Notes: a model not told the origin generated them from the sequence alone. A DNA stretch of 64,000 nucleotides from Morganella morganii (GCF_019402645.1 NZ_VKKS01000001.1:2029382-2093381); one strand, 5' to 3'; counted from the first letter of the stretch, positions 26,244 through 37,506 are shown. Numbers and translations are program-made.

Positions 26244-28862
26244 TCAGTTCTCATCCAGTGCTTTGGTAATTTTCTCGAACAGATCACCGGAGAGGTTTTC
26301 CAGCCCTTTCAGACGCAGCAGTGCATCACGCATTTTGCTCTGACGGCTGTCGTCATAACGTTTCAGGCGGATCAGCGGCTCAATCAGACGTGAAGCCACC
26401 TGCGGGTTACGGCTGTTCAGATCACAGAGGATCTCCGCCAGGAACTCATACCCTTTGCCGGACTTATCATGGAACGCTTTCGGGTTATTCATCACAAACG
26501 CCCCGATCAGCGAACGCACCCGGTTCGGGTTTGCCATTGTGAAGGAACGGTGGCTGAGCAGTGATTTCACATTCTCAAGCACATCCGCATCCGGACGTGT
26601 GGCCTGAAGAATGAACCACTTATCCATCACCAGACCATCGCGGTGCCATTTGTTGTCATAATCCGCCAGCAGTTTATCGCGGCACGGCAGCGCCGCTTTC
26701 ACCGCCGCCGTCAGAGCAGCCAGGGAATCGGTCATATTATCTGCCTGCGTATACTGCTGTGAAACACGTTTATCAGCCTGCTCTTTGTCCTCATCCAGCG
26801 CCAGATAGCCCAGGCAGACATTACGCAGATCGCGTTTTGCAATATCCGCATGATCGATTTTATATGCCCCGGTTTTCATGCTGACATACACGGCATACAG
26901 TTCGTCAGCCAGTTCACGGGCAAACGTGCAGGCAATAAAGGTCATAACGGTATTGACGGCATCCGGATCCACCACCGGGAACCATTCCGCAACTTCGGTT
27001 TCTGACGGCAGAGTCAGAACCTGAGCCGCCAGCGCCGGATCAACCTGCTCGTCAAGAAGCACAGCACGGAAAGCGTCTGTTACCTCTTCCGGTAACTGTA
27101 AATCTTCACCGGCCTGATAACGGCGGATGTTTTCCTTTATATGTAATGCCAGCAGGGACTGCGCGGCATCCCAGCGGGCGAATTCATTGCGGGCATGCTG
27201 CATCAGGAACGCCAGTTGTGCATCCGTATACGGATAATCCACTTTCACCGGTGCAGAGAATTCACGGAACAGCGATGGTACCGGCTTTTCACTGATATCA
27301 TCAAAGATGAAAGTCTGCTCATTACAGGTAATATTCAGTACAGAGTGAACCGGTTCCCCTTCATGGCGCAGCGGGATCACTTCACCGTTACTGCCGTACA
27401 GTTCAATATCAAACGGGATATGCAGCGGTTTTTTGTCCTGTTGATCCGGTGTCGGCGGAGTCATCTGGGTCACATGCAACTGATACTGTTTTTTATCCGC
27501 ATTATAACTGTCACGCACGGTCACCAGCGGTGTACCGGACTGACTGTACCAGCGGCGGAACCGCGTGAGATCGACATTAGACGCATCTTCCATCGCCTGC
27601 ACAAAGTCATCACAGGTCGCGGCGCTGCCGTCATGACGGTGAACATAAAGCTGCATCCCCGCCTGGAACTGCTCTTCACCAAGCAGCGTGTGGATCATGC
27701 GGATCACTTCAGAGCCCTTCTCATACACGGTCAGTGTATAGAAGTTATTCATTTCAATAACTTTATCCGGACGGATCGGATGCGCCATCGGGCCGGCATC
27801 CTCGGCAAACTGAGCGGCGCGCATCACGCGGACATTATTGATACGGTTAACCGGACGGGAACCAAGATCGGAACTGAACTCCTGGTCACGGAAGACTGTC
27901 AGCCCCTCTTTCAGACTGAGCTGGAACCAGTCACGGCAGGTAATGCGGTTACCGGTCCAGTTATGAAAATACTCATGACCGATAACAGACTCGATCCCCA
28001 GGTAATCTTTATCCGTCGCGGTTTCATTCTTCGCCAGCACATATTTGGAGTTAAAGACATTCAGCCCTTTGTTTTCCATCGCGCCCATATTAAAGAAATC
28101 AACGGCCACAATCATATAGATGTCGAGGTCATACTCGAAACCAAAGCGCTCCTCATCCCATTTCATGGCATTTTTCAGGGAGGTCATTGCCCAGCCGGCG
28201 CGGTCGAGATTGCCCTTGTCAACAAACAGTTCCAGCGCCACATCACGGCCGCTGCGGGTGGTAAAGGTATCACGCAGCACATCAAAATCACCGGCTACCA
28301 GTGCAAACAGATAACTTGGTTTCGGGAACGGATCTTCCCATTTCACCCAGTGTTTATCCCCGGACTCCCCGGCATCAACCCGGTTACCGTTGGATAACAG
28401 ATACGGATAACGTGCTTTATCCGCAGTGATACGGGTGGTGTAACGCGCCAGCACATCCGGCCGGTCAAGGTACCAGGTGATATGACGGAAACCTTCCGCC
28501 TCGCACTGTGTGCAGAGTGCATCACCGGACACATACAGTCCCTCAAGTGCGGTATTTTCCGCCGGGCTGATTTCATTAATAATTTGCAGGGTAAATTGTT
28601 CAGGCACATTCAGAATGCGCAGCGAACCGGACTCTTCGCGGTAATCTGACCAGGCCTTGCCGTCAATGGTCAGTTGCTTCAGGGTCAGCCCCTCACCGGC
28701 AAGAACCAGCTCAGAGGCGCTGTCATTCAGACGCTTCACCTGACTGACGGCAGTCACCACTGTCGTCTGCGGGTCGAGTGCAAAATCGAGATCAATATGG
28801 GTAATGGTATAGTCAGGTGCCTGATAGTCCTGACGATACTTCGCCTGCCGCTGTTGTGTCAT
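26244..28862 (-). CDS. pepN: Aminopeptidase N
   Basis: PepN (872 residues; E. coli 870) is the main cytosolic M1 zinc aminopeptidase and finishes degradation of peptides made by Lon, Clp and others. The exopeptidase motif MGAMENKGLN (about 260) and the zinc site HEYFHNWTG with the distal Glu in LKEGLTVFRDQE are intact. It is followed by a strong terminator. A 400-residue antisense frame inside it is a shadow. Confidence 0.98.
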   Translation of the reverse strand: MTQQRQAKYRQDYQAPDYTITHIDLDFALDPQTTVVTAVSQVKRLNDSASELVLAGEGLTLKQLTIDGKAWSDYREESGSLRILNVPEQFTLQIINEISPAENTALEGLYVSGDALCTQCEAEGFRHITWYLDRPDVLARYTTRITADKARYPYLLSNGNRVDAGESGDKHWVKWEDPFPKPSYLFALVAGDFDVLRDTFTTRSGRDVALELFVDKGNLDRAGWAMTSLKNAMKWDEERFGFEYDLDIYMIVAVDFFNMGAMENKGLNVFNSKYVLAKNETATDKDYLGIESVIGHEYFHNWTGNRITCRDWFQLSLKEGLTVFRDQEFSSDLGSRPVNRINNVRVMRAAQFAEDAGPMAHPIRPDKVIEMNNFYTLTVYEKGSEVIRMIHTLLGEEQFQAGMQLYVHRHDGSAATCDDFVQAMEDASNVDLTRFRRWYSQSGTPLVTVRDSYNADKKQYQLHVTQMTPPTPDQQDKKPLHIPFDIELYGSNGEVIPLRHEGEPVHSVLNITCNEQTFIFDDISEKPVPSLFREFSAPVKVDYPYTDAQLAFLMQHARNEFARWDAAQSLLALHIKENIRRYQAGEDLQLPEEVTDAFRAVLLDEQVDPALAAQVLTLPSETEVAEWFPVVDPDAVNTVMTFIACTFARELADELYAVYVSMKTGAYKIDHADIAKRDLRNVCLGYLALDEDKEQADKRVSQQYTQADNMTDSLAALTAAVKAALPCRDKLLADYDNKWHRDGLVMDKWFILQATRPDADVLENVKSLLSHRSFTMANPNRVRSLIGAFVMNNPKAFHDKSGKGYEFLAEILCDLNSRNPQVASRLIEPLIRLKRYDDSRQSKMRDALLRLKGLENLSGDLFEKITKALDEN

Positions 28863-29025
28863 GGTTTTCTCTTTATTAATGAATAAAACGATTTAATATA
28901 CCTGATACTACCCGCTCATGCGGGCATGACAACAAGAATATGTATAACACTGCACAGAATGTATGCCTGTGCGCTACCTGTCGTTAACATTTTGCAGGCA
29001 GCGCGGAGTGGAGAACATGTTAAGC

Positions 29026-29775
29026 TCAGCGCCAGTCAAACTTCATTGATTTTTTCGCAAAACGCTCAAGTGCCCAGTCATGTCCCGGCCAGCCGCTTTC
29101 CGAAAACAGAAAACCGGCAGGATGGATACACTTCATCATATCAGTATTTTCATAAATATAATTCAGCAGAAAAAGAATGACATACCCGGTGGACGGAACT
29201 CTCAGGGGATGAAGGGAGTACGGAATAAAGTCTGAATAAATAATATAATCGTATTCGGAGAAGAAATCGTTATGTGAGTTTAATTCATTGCTGTCATTCA
29301 TCATGATGATCATTTTGATGTCACGACATTTATTATCATAATCCCGGTATTCAGTAAAACACTCTTCAAAATTAAGCCGTTGCCTGCTTACAATAGCAAC
29401 ATCACAGATATCATTCGTAACTAACTCAATACGATACTTATTAAAACAAATAATCAAATCATTGTTTTTAAATTCTATTTCATTAACACCATTAGCATCA
29501 GAGTTAGCAATTACATAAATATTGTCATACTTATTTAATGACGATAGCCAGTCAAAAAATGCATTAAGTTTCTTATATGATTTAATATTGACAACAGGCT
29601 GCTGCGTCTTTGATTTTTTCTTGTAAAAAATACAATGTGTTAAATTCTGACCATTAAACCTGGCCAGATTATGATAATAAAAACCAAAAAAAATAATTTC
29701 TCCGCGTGATAATGCCCTACATTGCAGATTGCAGACATTTTTGAACAGTTTTTCTTTATTGTTTCTGTCATCCAT
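29026..29775 (-). CDS. Putative GT29-like (sialyltransferase-fold) glycosyltransferase
   Basis: This 249-residue gene is far more AT-rich than its neighbours (many AAT, AAA, ATA codons) and has no counterpart between pepN and pncB in E. coli, so it was probably acquired. I see three features of the GT29 sialyltransferase family. A motif-L-like stretch covers 87-112 (YVIANSDANG ... DLIICFN). A motif-S-like stretch is R192-x-PSTG followed by a hydrophobic helix. A motif-VS-like H232-x4-E237 lies in GHDWALE. There is no signal peptide or membrane span, and it stands alone without other sugar genes. It may modify lipopolysaccharide or capsule; the donor is unknown. The family call is by eye and tentative. 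Confidence 0.5.
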   Translation of the reverse strand: MDDRNNKEKLFKNVCNLQCRALSRGEIIFFGFYYHNLARFNGQNLTHCIFYKKKSKTQQPVVNIKSYKKLNAFFDWLSSLNKYDNIYVIANSDANGVNEIEFKNNDLIICFNKYRIELVTNDICDVAIVSRQRLNFEECFTEYRDYDNKCRDIKMIIMMNDSNELNSHNDFFSEYDYIIYSDFIPYSLHPLRVPSTGYVILFLLNYIYENTDMMKCIHPAGFLFSESGWPGHDWALERFAKKSMKFDWR

Positions 29776-30108
29776 TTCACTCAGTTCCTGTACAATACGG
29801 ATAATAATTATTTAATTAACTGATATAACAAAGTTCAATCAGGATTTGTTCGACACTACAATTCATAATTGAAATTTATTAGTTTATAAATATTACACTA
29901 TTCTCCGTAAAGATCTTCCCGAAAAACTCTCTTTCTGCCGGGTGTCCCTGTTTGTCCCTGCATCGGCCAAATATGAATAAAATGTTAACAAATAATGTGA
30001 TTGCGCGCTGAACATCACGCACAGGGAAAATAACGTGTTACTATACACAGACAATAGTAAGCTATAACCTGTTTAGGTTGATTGCTCCGTGAGGATGCTG
30101 AAAGCGCC
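29776..30108. other. AT-rich divergent spacer before pncB
   Basis: No gene is seen. The left half is as AT-rich as the neighbouring accessory gene; the right half must hold the pncB promoter. I looked for the NadR operator palindrome TGTTTA-N6-TAAACA and found only a half site (TGTTTA near 30070). Confidence 0.5.
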
Positions 30109-31323
30109 ATGAATTCAGAAGCAACCCCAATTATCACATCACTGCTGGATACCGATGCGTATAAGCTGCACATGCAGCAGGCAGTGTTCCATCATTACCG
30201 CTCAATTCCTGTGGTCGCGGAATTCCGCTGCCGGAGCAACAAACGGCTGGGACAGTATGCAGATGAACTGCGCCGCCGGGTGGCAATGATGGCAGAGCTG
30301 TCAGTCAGTAATGACGAGTACAACTACCTGACCCGCCTGCCGTTTTTTTCGGCGGATTATCTCGCCTGGTTCCGTCAGTTCCGCTTTGATCCGTCACAGG
30401 TAAATATCCGCTGTGACAGCAACGGCCAGCTGGCCATCCGTATCAGCGGCCCGTGGGTGGAAGTTATCCTGTGGGAAGTGCCGCTGCTGGCACTGATCAG
30501 TGAACTCGTCCACCGCCATGAATCACCGCAGGTAACGCCGGAAGATGCCGTTATCCGTCTGCGTGAACTGGTGGCACGTTTTTATCAGGATGCGGAGCAG
30601 GCAGGGATCGACCTCAGCCGCTTTAAACTGATGGATTTCGGTACCCGCCGCCGTTTCTCTTACGATGTTCAGAAGGCGATAGTCACTGAACTGAAACAAC
30701 ACTTCCCGTACCTGGTCGGCACCAGCAATTATCTGCTGGCAGAAAAACTCGATCTGGAGCCGGTCGGCACCCAGGCACATGAATGGTTCCAGGCGCATCA
30801 GCAGATAAGCGCGGAGCTGGCTAACAGTCAGCGCGCTGCCCTCCAGACCTGGCTTGATGAATATCCGGAGCAGCTCGGTGTCGCTTTAACCGACTGCATC
30901 ACCATGGACGCCTTCCTGCGCGATTTTGATGCCCCGTTTGCCCGGGCCTATCAGGGGCTGCGTCACGATTCCGGGGATCCGGTGGAATGGGGTGAAAAAG
31001 CCATTGCTCACTATGAAAAGCTGGGTATCGACCCGATGAGCAAAACCCTGGTCTTTTCAGATAACCTGGATTTCCGCAAAGCTCTCGTGCTTTATGCACA
31101 TTTCTGTGACCGGATAAACCTGGTGTTCGGTATCGGCACCCGTCTGACCTGCAATATCCCGGATGTCGAGCCGCTCAATATTGTTATCAAACTGGTGGAA
31201 TGCAACGGGAAACCGGTCGCCAAGCTCTCTGACAGTCCCGGCAAAACCATCTGTGAAGATGATGAGTTTGTCGATAAACTGCGTCGTGCATTTGATATTC
31301 CCCACGTTCAGCGGGCCTGCTGA
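30109..31323 (+). CDS. pncB: Nicotinate phosphoribosyltransferase
   Basis: PncB (404 residues; E. coli 400) joins nicotinate to PRPP with ATP help to make nicotinate mononucleotide in the NAD salvage pathway. The N-terminal [20 protein letters not shown], the block [28 protein letters not shown], and [17 protein letters not shown] are hallmarks. A TTG at 30082 would add nine residues; ATG 30109 fits the family. The ribosome-binding site is weak: GAGG lies 14 bases upstream. Confidence 0.97.
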   Translation: MNSEATPIITSLLDTDAYKLHMQQAVFHHYRSIPVVAEFRCRSNKRLGQYADELRRRVAMMAELSVSNDEYNYLTRLPFFSADYLAWFRQFRFDPSQVNIRCDSNGQLAIRISGPWVEVILWEVPLLALISELVHRHESPQVTPEDAVIRLRELVARFYQDAEQAGIDLSRFKLMDFGTRRRFSYDVQKAIVTELKQHFPYLVGTSNYLLAEKLDLEPVGTQAHEWFQAHQQISAELANSQRAALQTWLDEYPEQLGVALTDCITMDAFLRDFDAPFARAYQGLRHDSGDPVEWGEKAIAHYEKLGIDPMSKTLVFSDNLDFRKALVLYAHFCDRINLVFGIGTRLTCNIPDVEPLNIVIKLVECNGKPVAKLSDSPGKTICEDDEFVDKLRRAFDIPHVQRAC

Positions 31324-31548
31324 TCCCTCCTTTTATACAGTTGCCCCCGGAGAACAGAAAAAGACAGTTGTTTTTTCTGTTTTTCGGGCTGTTAACCTCC
31401 AATTTCTGCTTGTTTCCTGACAGTGAGCAAGTAACATAGTGAGATTGCCCGTTTGGCGGCAACTGATGACTATTCTGTTACTCACATCTCAGAGGATGGC
31501 GGGTAACGCGTGTAACAGACCTATATATAAGAAGAGAGAGTTTCAACT

Positions 31549-32949
31549 ATGAGCATAGCGCCTGTGGTCGATGTACTGCAAGGCCGTGTACCTGTTGACA
31601 GCGAAGTCACAGTACAGGGTTGGGTCCGTACAAGGAGAGATTCAAAAGCCGGGATCTCATTCCTCGCCGTCTACGACGGTTCCTGCTTTAATCCGGTACA
31701 GGCCGTCATCGAAAATAATTTACCTAATTATAATGATGAAGTGCTTCACTTAACAGCGGGCTGTTCTGTCGAAGTCACCGGGAAAGTGGTTGCTTCCCCG
31801 GGTCAGGGACAAAGTTTTGAAATCCATGCTTCACAGGTTCGTGTTGTCGGTATGGTTGATGATCCGGATACCTACCCGATGGCGGCAAAACGTCACTCTG
31901 TCGAATATCTGCGTGAAGTGGCGCACCTGCGTCCGCGCACTAACCTGATTGGCGCGGTTGCCCGTGTCCGTCATACATTATCCCAGGCATTACACCGTTT
32001 CTTTGACGAGCAGGGTTTCTTCTGGGTATCCACCCCGCTTATCACCACCTCTGACACTGAAGGGGCCGGTGAGATGTTCCGCGTTTCCACCCTGGATTTC
32101 CACAATCTGCCGCGTAATGACAAAGGCGAAGTGGATTTCAGTGAAGACTTTTTCGGCCGGGAAGCGTTCCTGACTGTATCCGGTCAGCTGAACGGTGAAG
32201 CTTATGCCTCTGCGCTGAGCAAAATCTATACCTTCGGCCCGACATTCCGTGCGGAAAACTCCAACACCAGCCGCCACCTGGCGGAATTCTGGATGGTCGA
32301 GCCGGAAGTGGCTTTTGCGAATCTGAATGATATCGCCGGTCTGGCCGAAGCCATGCTGAAATATGTCTTCAAAGCCGTTCTGGAAGAACGCCGCGACGAC
32401 CTCGAATTCTTTGCTGAGCGTATTAATAAAGAAGCAATCGAACGTCTGGAACGTTTTGTCACGTCCGATTTCGCACAGGTTGATTACACCGACGCGATCA
32501 AAATCCTGGAAAACTGCGGCAAAACCTTTGAAAACGACGTGTACTGGGGCGTGGATATGTCCTCTGAGCACGAGCGTTACCTGGCGGAAGAGCACTTCAG
32601 GGCTCCTGTGGTAGTCAAAAACTATCCGAAAGCCATCAAAGCTTTCTATATGCGTGAAAACGAAGATGGCAAAACCGTGGCAGCAATGGACGTCCTGGCA
32701 CCGGGAATCGGCGAAATCATCGGGGGTTCCCAGCGTGAAGAGCGTCTGGACAGACTCGATGCCCGCTTTGATGAACTGGGTATGAACAAAGAAGATTACT
32801 GGTGGTATCGTGATTTGCGCCGCTATGGCACCGTGCCGCACGCCGGTTTCGGTCTGGGCTTTGAGCGTCTGGTATCATATGTGACGGGTATCTCAAATAT
32901 CCGTGAAACCATCCCGTTCCCGCGAACCCCGCGCAGCGCCACATTCTGA
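31549..32949 (+). CDS. asnS: Asparaginyl-tRNA synthetase
   Basis: AsnS is a class IIb synthetase of 466 residues, the same length as in E. coli. It has an N-terminal OB-fold anticodon-binding domain (about 1-105, with [20 protein letters not shown]), then the catalytic core with motif 2 [21 protein letters not shown], described here in part, and motif 3 [15 protein letters not shown]. It charges tRNA-Asn. It is read alone, with AGAGAG before the ATG and a strong terminator after. Confidence 0.98.
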   Translation: MSIAPVVDVLQGRVPVDSEVTVQGWVRTRRDSKAGISFLAVYDGSCFNPVQAVIENNLPNYNDEVLHLTAGCSVEVTGKVVASPGQGQSFEIHASQVRVVGMVDDPDTYPMAAKRHSVEYLREVAHLRPRTNLIGAVARVRHTLSQALHRFFDEQGFFWVSTPLITTSDTEGAGEMFRVSTLDFHNLPRNDKGEVDFSEDFFGREAFLTVSGQLNGEAYASALSKIYTFGPTFRAENSNTSRHLAEFWMVEPEVAFANLNDIAGLAEAMLKYVFKAVLEERRDDLEFFAERINKEAIERLERFVTSDFAQVDYTDAIKILENCGKTFENDVYWGVDMSSEHERYLAEEHFRAPVVVKNYPKAIKAFYMRENEDGKTVAAMDVLAPGIGEIIGGSQREERLDRLDARFDELGMNKEDYWWYRDLRRYGTVPHAGFGLGFERLVSYVTGISNIRETIPFPRTPRSATF

Positions 32950-32972
32950 TTTCCATCAAAAATATTGAATGT

Positions 32973-33002
32973 AAAAAGCCGGCCTTCAGGCCGGCTTTTT
33001 TT
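32973..33002 (+). terminator. asnS terminator
   Basis: AAAAAGCCGGCC and GGCCGGCTTTTT pair around TTCA and lead into a run of seven T residues. Confidence 0.95.
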
Positions 33003-33040
33003 ATATCTGATGATCTGACTGTTCAAAAAGTTCCCAATTA

Positions 33041-33080
33041 TTTACATTTTGAAATACTTTTTTGCCACTTGTTACAGATT
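33041..33080 (+). promoter_or_regulatory. Probable OmpR boxes of the porin gene
   Basis: TTTACATTTTGAAATACTTT and the next 20 bp with CTTGTTACA resemble tandem OmpR half-site pairs (TTTACTTTTTGNNACAT type, GTTACA). They lie about 165-200 bp before the porin start codon, in line with the long leaders of ompF and ompC. The match is by eye. Confidence 0.5.
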
Positions 33081-33242
33081 CTTCGTTTTTGTAGCACTTT
33101 CAGGGTAGATAAAATATTTTACCAATGGAACACTGATCGCCGACACAGACGACACTAAACTCTCATAAATAGTTCCAAATTTTTTTCAGAACTATTTCTG
33201 GCAGTGGCAGGTGTCCGAATAACACCAATGAGGGTAATAATA

Positions 33243-34349
33243 ATGAAACGCAATATTCTTGCAGTGGTTATCCCGGCTCTGTTAGTTGCTGGTGCAGCAA
33301 ACGCAGCTGAAATCTACAACAAAGACGGCAACAAAGTAGACCTGTACGGTAAAGTTGACGTTCGTCACATGTTCTCTGACGCCAATGACAACGGTAACAA
33401 ACAGGACGGTGATGATTCACGTGTTCGTTTAGGCATCAAAGGTGAAACTCAGATCACTGACCAACTGACCGGTTTCGGTCGTTTCGAAAACGAAATCAAA
33501 TCTAACGGTACTGAAGGCGGCTCCAGCAGCAACAATAAAGTACGTTTAGCCTATGCTGGTTTCAAATTTGCTGACTTCGGTTCAATCGACTACGGCCGTA
33601 ACTACGGTGTGGTATATGACACCGCAGCATGGACCGACGTTCTGCCACTGTTCGGTGGTGACACTATGGCACAGACTGATGTTTATATGACTCAGCGTGC
33701 TGCTAACCTGCTGACCTACCGCAACAGCGATTTCTTTGGTTATGTTGATGGTCTGAACTTTGCTTTACAGTATCAGGGTGCTAACGATGAAAACTCGATC
33801 GCGCCTCGTAACGAAGCAGATACAGCAAACGGTGACGGTTACGGTTTATCATCTTCTTACGATCTGGGCTGGGGCGTGACTCTGGGTGCAGGTTATTCTA
33901 ACTCAGCTCGTACTGTTGCACAGCAAGAGGGTATCGGCGGTGCTAATGGTAAACGTGCAGAAGCATGGAACGTTGGTGCTAAATACGACGCTAACAACCT
34001 GTACCTGGCCGCTCTGTACGGTGAAACCCGTAACATGACTAACTACGGTAACGGTGACATTGCAAACAAAACTCAGAACATCGAATTAGTTGCACAGTAT
34101 CAGTTCGATTTCGGTCTGCGTCCATCCATTGCTTACCTGCAATCTAAAGGTAAAGACCTGGAAAACGGTACAGCAGGCAGCCACGATCTGGTTAAATACG
34201 TAGAGCTGGGCGCTTACTACTACTTCAACAAAAACATGTCCGCAGTTGTTGACTATAAAATCAACCTGCTGAAAGATAACGAATTCAATCGCGATGCAGG
34301 TATTCCGGTTGATAACGTTGTTGGTTTAGGTCTGACCTACCAGTTCTGA
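33243..34349 (+). CDS. ompF: OmpF/OmpC-family general porin
   Basis: The product (368 residues) has a 21-residue signal peptide ending ANA, then [18 protein letters not shown], the standard start of a 16-stranded trimeric porin, and ends in Phe (LGLTYQF), as outer-membrane barrels do. Loop 3 includes the acidic constriction region [11 protein letters not shown]. Its place between asnS and aspC matches E. coli ompF, but in Morganellaceae the porin at this site is often simply called OmpF/OmpC-type, so the exact symbol is uncertain. Confidence 0.93.
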   Translation: MKRNILAVVIPALLVAGAANAAEIYNKDGNKVDLYGKVDVRHMFSDANDNGNKQDGDDSRVRLGIKGETQITDQLTGFGRFENEIKSNGTEGGSSSNNKVRLAYAGFKFADFGSIDYGRNYGVVYDTAAWTDVLPLFGGDTMAQTDVYMTQRAANLLTYRNSDFFGYVDGLNFALQYQGANDENSIAPRNEADTANGDGYGLSSSYDLGWGVTLGAGYSNSARTVAQQEGIGGANGKRAEAWNVGAKYDANNLYLAALYGETRNMTNYGNGDIANKTQNIELVAQYQFDFGLRPSIAYLQSKGKDLENGTAGSHDLVKYVELGAYYYFNKNMSAVVDYKINLLKDNEFNRDAGIPVDNVVGLGLTYQF

Positions 34350-34376
34350 TTTAGCCTTTACGCTGAATCCGGATAC

Positions 34377-34406
34377 AAAACCCACGGCTTGCCGTGGGTT
34401 TTTTTG
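34377..34406 (+). terminator. Porin gene terminator
   Basis: AAAACCCACGGC and GCCGTGGGTTTT pair around TT and run into seven T residues. Confidence 0.93.
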
Positions 34407-34587
34407 TTATCTGTTTAACGCGTTTTGTGATGCATTTTCATGCAAACCTCAACAAGACGTCACCCACTTCACAAGATCTTCGTCTTTTTTCTGTAAACAG
34501 TTGGCAAATGATTTACAGGGAGTTAACCTGATAACCTTGTGACAGTCCTCTTATCCGCACTATCAGATACTATTGGGATCAACAACT

Positions 34588-35778
34588 ATGTTTGAGAATA
34601 TTACTGCCGCGCCTGCCGACCCGATCTTAGGTCTGGCTGACAACTTCCGTCAGGACCCCCGTGAAAACAAAATCAATTTAGGTATTGGTGTTTATAAAGA
34701 TGAAACCGGTAAAACCCCGGTACTGAGCTGTGTTAAAAAAGCGGAAAAGTATCTGCTGGATAATGAAACCACTAAGAACTACCTGCCAATCACCGGGATC
34801 CCTGAATTCGGTACGGTGACTCAGGCACTGCTGTTTGGTGATAACAGCGATATCATCACCGCCAAACGTGCCCGTACCGCACAGGCACCGGGCGGCACGG
34901 GTGCTCTGCGTATCGCCGCTGATTTTATTGCTAAACAAACCAGCGCAAAACGTGTCTGGATCAGCAACCCGACCTGGCCTAACCATAACGGTATCTTCGC
35001 CGGCGCCGGTTTGGAAATCTGCTCTTACAATTACTATGACGCCGAAAATCATTCACTTGATTTCGACGGTATGCTGGCAAGCCTGGAAACGGCACAGCCG
35101 GGCGATGTGATCCTGCTGCACGGCTGCTGCCATAACCCGACCGGTATCGACCCGACCGCTGAACAATGGGCACAATTATCTGTTCTGGTAAAAGAAAAAG
35201 GCTTGCTGCCGGTCTTTGACTTTGCTTATCAGGGCTTTGCTGCCGGGCTGGATGAAGATGCTCAGGGGCTGCGTATTTTCGCAAAATCTCACCCTGAGAT
35301 GCTGGTTGCCAGCTCTTACTCTAAAAACTTCGGCATGTACAACGAGCGTGTCGGTGCCTGCACTCTGGTTGCGGCTGATCCGGATACCGCTGATCGCGCG
35401 TTCAGTCAGATCAAAATTGTCATCCGTACCAACTACTCTAACCCGCCATCACACGGTGGTGCTGTTGTGACGACAGTGTTGTCTGATCCTGAGCTGAAAG
35501 AAGAGTGGATCCAGGAACTGACCACCATGCGCGAGCGTATCAAGCGTATGCGCCAGCTCTTTGTGAATACTTTACAGGAAAAAGGTGCGAAGCAGGACTT
35601 CAGCTTTATTATCCGCCAGAACGGTATGTTCTCTTTCAGCGGTCTGACCAAAGAGCAGGTTGCGCGTCTGCGTGATGAGTACGCAGTGTATGCCGTCAGC
35701 TCCGGCCGCATCAACGTTGCCGGTCTGACCCTGGAAAATATGGTTCCGTTGTGCGAAGCCATTGTCGCAGTCCTGTAA
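34588..35778 (+). CDS. aspC: Aspartate aminotransferase
   Basis: AspC (396 residues, the E. coli length) is a PLP class I aminotransferase that interconverts aspartate and oxaloacetate with glutamate/2-oxoglutarate. The PLP Lys is in [15 protein letters not shown], the PLP-binding NPTG is in [13 protein letters not shown], and the substrate-binding Arg is in [10 protein letters not shown] start at 34573 would add five residues; ATG 34588 matches the family start [16 protein letters not shown]. Confidence 0.98.
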   Translation: MFENITAAPADPILGLADNFRQDPRENKINLGIGVYKDETGKTPVLSCVKKAEKYLLDNETTKNYLPITGIPEFGTVTQALLFGDNSDIITAKRARTAQAPGGTGALRIAADFIAKQTSAKRVWISNPTWPNHNGIFAGAGLEICSYNYYDAENHSLDFDGMLASLETAQPGDVILLHGCCHNPTGIDPTAEQWAQLSVLVKEKGLLPVFDFAYQGFAAGLDEDAQGLRIFAKSHPEMLVASSYSKNFGMYNERVGACTLVAADPDTADRAFSQIKIVIRTNYSNPPSHGGAVVTTVLSDPELKEEWIQELTTMRERIKRMRQLFVNTLQEKGAKQDFSFIIRQNGMFSFSGLTKEQVARLRDEYAVYAVSSGRINVAGLTLENMVPLCEAIVAVL

Positions 35779-35793
35779 TTCAGTGCTGACCAT

Positions 35794-35825
35794 AAAAAAT
35801 GCCTGACTGTGTCAGGCATTTTTTA
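35794..35825. terminator. aspC/ycbL bidirectional terminator
   Basis: AAAAAATGCCTGA and TCAGGCATTTTTT form a strong stem around CTGTG, with runs on both sides, between the convergent genes. Confidence 0.93.
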
Positions 35826-35843
35826 TTTTTACCGTGATTCAGC

Positions 35844-36491
35844 TTACCAGACCGGTTGCTCATCCTGTAAGAACGGATTTGTGCGGCGCTCTTCCCCGAG
35901 AGTGGACATCGGACCGTGGCCGGGAATAAAACGGTACTCATCCCCCAGCGGCAGCACTTTTTCTTTAATTGAGCGGATCAGATCCTGATGATTACCGCGC
36001 GGGAAATCACTGCGGCCTACGCCCCCTCTGAACAGCACATCGCCCATTGAAATCAGCTTGTCCTGCTTATCAACAAATATGACGTGACCTGGTGTATGAC
36101 CCGGACAGTGCAGTACATCCAGCTCAAGATTGCCGACAGTTACTTTATCGCCATCTTCCAGCCACTGATCCGGGGTAAATGCACGGCACGGCTCCACACC
36201 GAACATCCGGCTTTGCTGCGTCAGCCCGTCGAGCCAGAATGCATCTTCTTTCTGCGGGCCGACCACCGGCACATTAAAGTGCTCAGCCACATCGGCAGTT
36301 GCGCCGACATGGTCAAAGTGACCGTGAGTCAGGAGAATTTTTTCCAGTTTCAGGCCACGTTGTTCAATTTCACGGATAAGACGCGGTGCTTCACCGCCGG
36401 GATCGACAATAGCAGCGGCTTTTGTTTCATCACACCAAATCAGGGTGCAATTCTGCATAAAGCCGGTGACAGGAATAATATGATATTGCAT
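35844..36491 (-). CDS. ycbL: Metallo-beta-lactamase-fold hydrolase YcbL
   Basis: YcbL (215 residues, as in E. coli) is a type II glyoxalase-like MBL hydrolase; the Salmonella homologue has glyoxalase II activity. The metal motif THGHFDHVG gives His56, His58, Asp60 and His61. Further ligands lie in [10 protein letters not shown], the Asp of SMGDVLF, and FIPGHGP. It lies downstream of mepK on the same strand with 38 bp between. Confidence 0.93.
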   Translation of the reverse strand: MQYHIIPVTGFMQNCTLIWCDETKAAAIVDPGGEAPRLIREIEQRGLKLEKILLTHGHFDHVGATADVAEHFNVPVVGPQKEDAFWLDGLTQQSRMFGVEPCRAFTPDQWLEDGDKVTVGNLELDVLHCPGHTPGHVIFVDKQDKLISMGDVLFRGGVGRSDFPRGNHQDLIRSIKEKVLPLGDEYRFIPGHGPMSTLGEERRTNPFLQDEQPVW

Positions 36492-36529
36492 GGTACAAAA
36501 CTCCGGTTAAAGCGGGTAATAACAACAGA

Positions 36530-37078
36530 TTACCACGTTCTGACCGGTCCTGTATCCATATGAACAAAATTACTGGACGGATAATAGCCCACACCACCTG
36601 CCCGCATTTTCAGGGCGGCTTTACGCACCTGGCTTAACTGAATACCCGGTATACGGAAATCCATCGCCTGGCCGCGGGTATGATAGCTTTTCTTCGCTAC
36701 GCCGGATGTGGTTCTGCGCAGTTCATTATTGGTGACCAGTGAGCGGTAACCGGAAACCAGCTGAATTGGCTTATTAATGCTCATCATCACCTGTAACAGA
36801 TACATCTGGTCAAACAGGTGCGGATCAATGGTTTTGACTTTATTACTGCGGTGATCGCGGAACAGCTTGTTCAGGCGGGCAAGTTCAGAGCGGTTATAAC
36901 GTTTACCGTCAAAAAATTCTGCTTTTAAAAATTCACCGGTATTGAGGTTTTCAAAACGTAAAATCTTCGGCCGGGGTGTGGTCAGGGACGCAAACGCGTG
37001 ATTCGGTAATAAAGCCAGCCCCAGCGCCGCCGCACCAAATCCCAGCCATTTACGGCGGTCGTTATCAATTATATCCAT
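36530..37078 (-). CDS. mepK: Murein endopeptidase MepK (YcbK)
   Basis: MepK (182 residues, as in E. coli) cleaves mDAP-mDAP (3-3) and D-Ala-mDAP cross-links in peptidoglycan. It starts with a twin-arginine signal (RRKWLGFGAAALGLALLP). The LAS-family zinc site is visible: His and Asp in YHTRGQAMDF, and His173 in NFVHMDTG. Its neighbour ldtD makes 3-3 cross-links, so maker and cutter of the same bond lie side by side. Confidence 0.94.
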   Translation of the reverse strand: MDIIDNDRRKWLGFGAAALGLALLPNHAFASLTTPRPKILRFENLNTGEFLKAEFFDGKRYNRSELARLNKLFRDHRSNKVKTIDPHLFDQMYLLQVMMSINKPIQLVSGYRSLVTNNELRRTTSGVAKKSYHTRGQAMDFRIPGIQLSQVRKAALKMRAGGVGYYPSSNFVHMDTGPVRTW

Positions 37079-37506
37079 TGACGGTAATCACTCTTTATCT
37101 GATTAAATATAACATGGCCGGACGGCGATAATTATGCTCACCGTTCAGACCCGCAGCGGATCGGTTTTGTCTATTTCTGTAAACTTTCGTCAATTTATTT
37201 CAAAATTAACGTCAATATGAAAAAAACAACAATAAACAAAACTGACCATCTATTTTTTACCGATTCAATCCTCCGGAGTCAAATAAAAAAACACATTTTT
37301 CCTCAGAAAGTAAACCCTGACGGCATTTTTGTGAACATCAGATGTGTGACTACATGATGCCGTATCCGGTGAGCCTTTGCCGGATGCTGTAATATTATCT
37401 AATTAATCATTTTTAGTTATTTAACAGAATGGCAGAATATCATATTACACAGTAAATTATTTTTACCTGAATATCCGTTTCTGCTTAATTATATTTCCGA
37501 AGAAAA
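37079..37506. other. AT-rich spacer between ldtD and mepK
   Basis: I see no gene in these 428 bp. The right half contains a GC hairpin, ATCCGG and CCGGAT around a 10-nt loop near 37366-37387, in an otherwise AT-rich setting. The left part should hold the mepK promoter. Confidence 0.5.

Noticed and set aside
27195-28397. 400-codon open frame on the plus strand
   Set aside because: It is entirely antisense to pepN, whose protein is conserved over its full length; the frame has a His/Arg/Ile-rich composition typical of a shadow.
29776-30108. NadR operator upstream of pncB
   Set aside because: Only a TGTTTA half site was seen; the palindromic partner is missing.
31990-32841. 283-codon open frame on the minus strand
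   Set aside because: Entirely antisense to the conserved asnS gene, with no ribosome-binding site or family resemblance.
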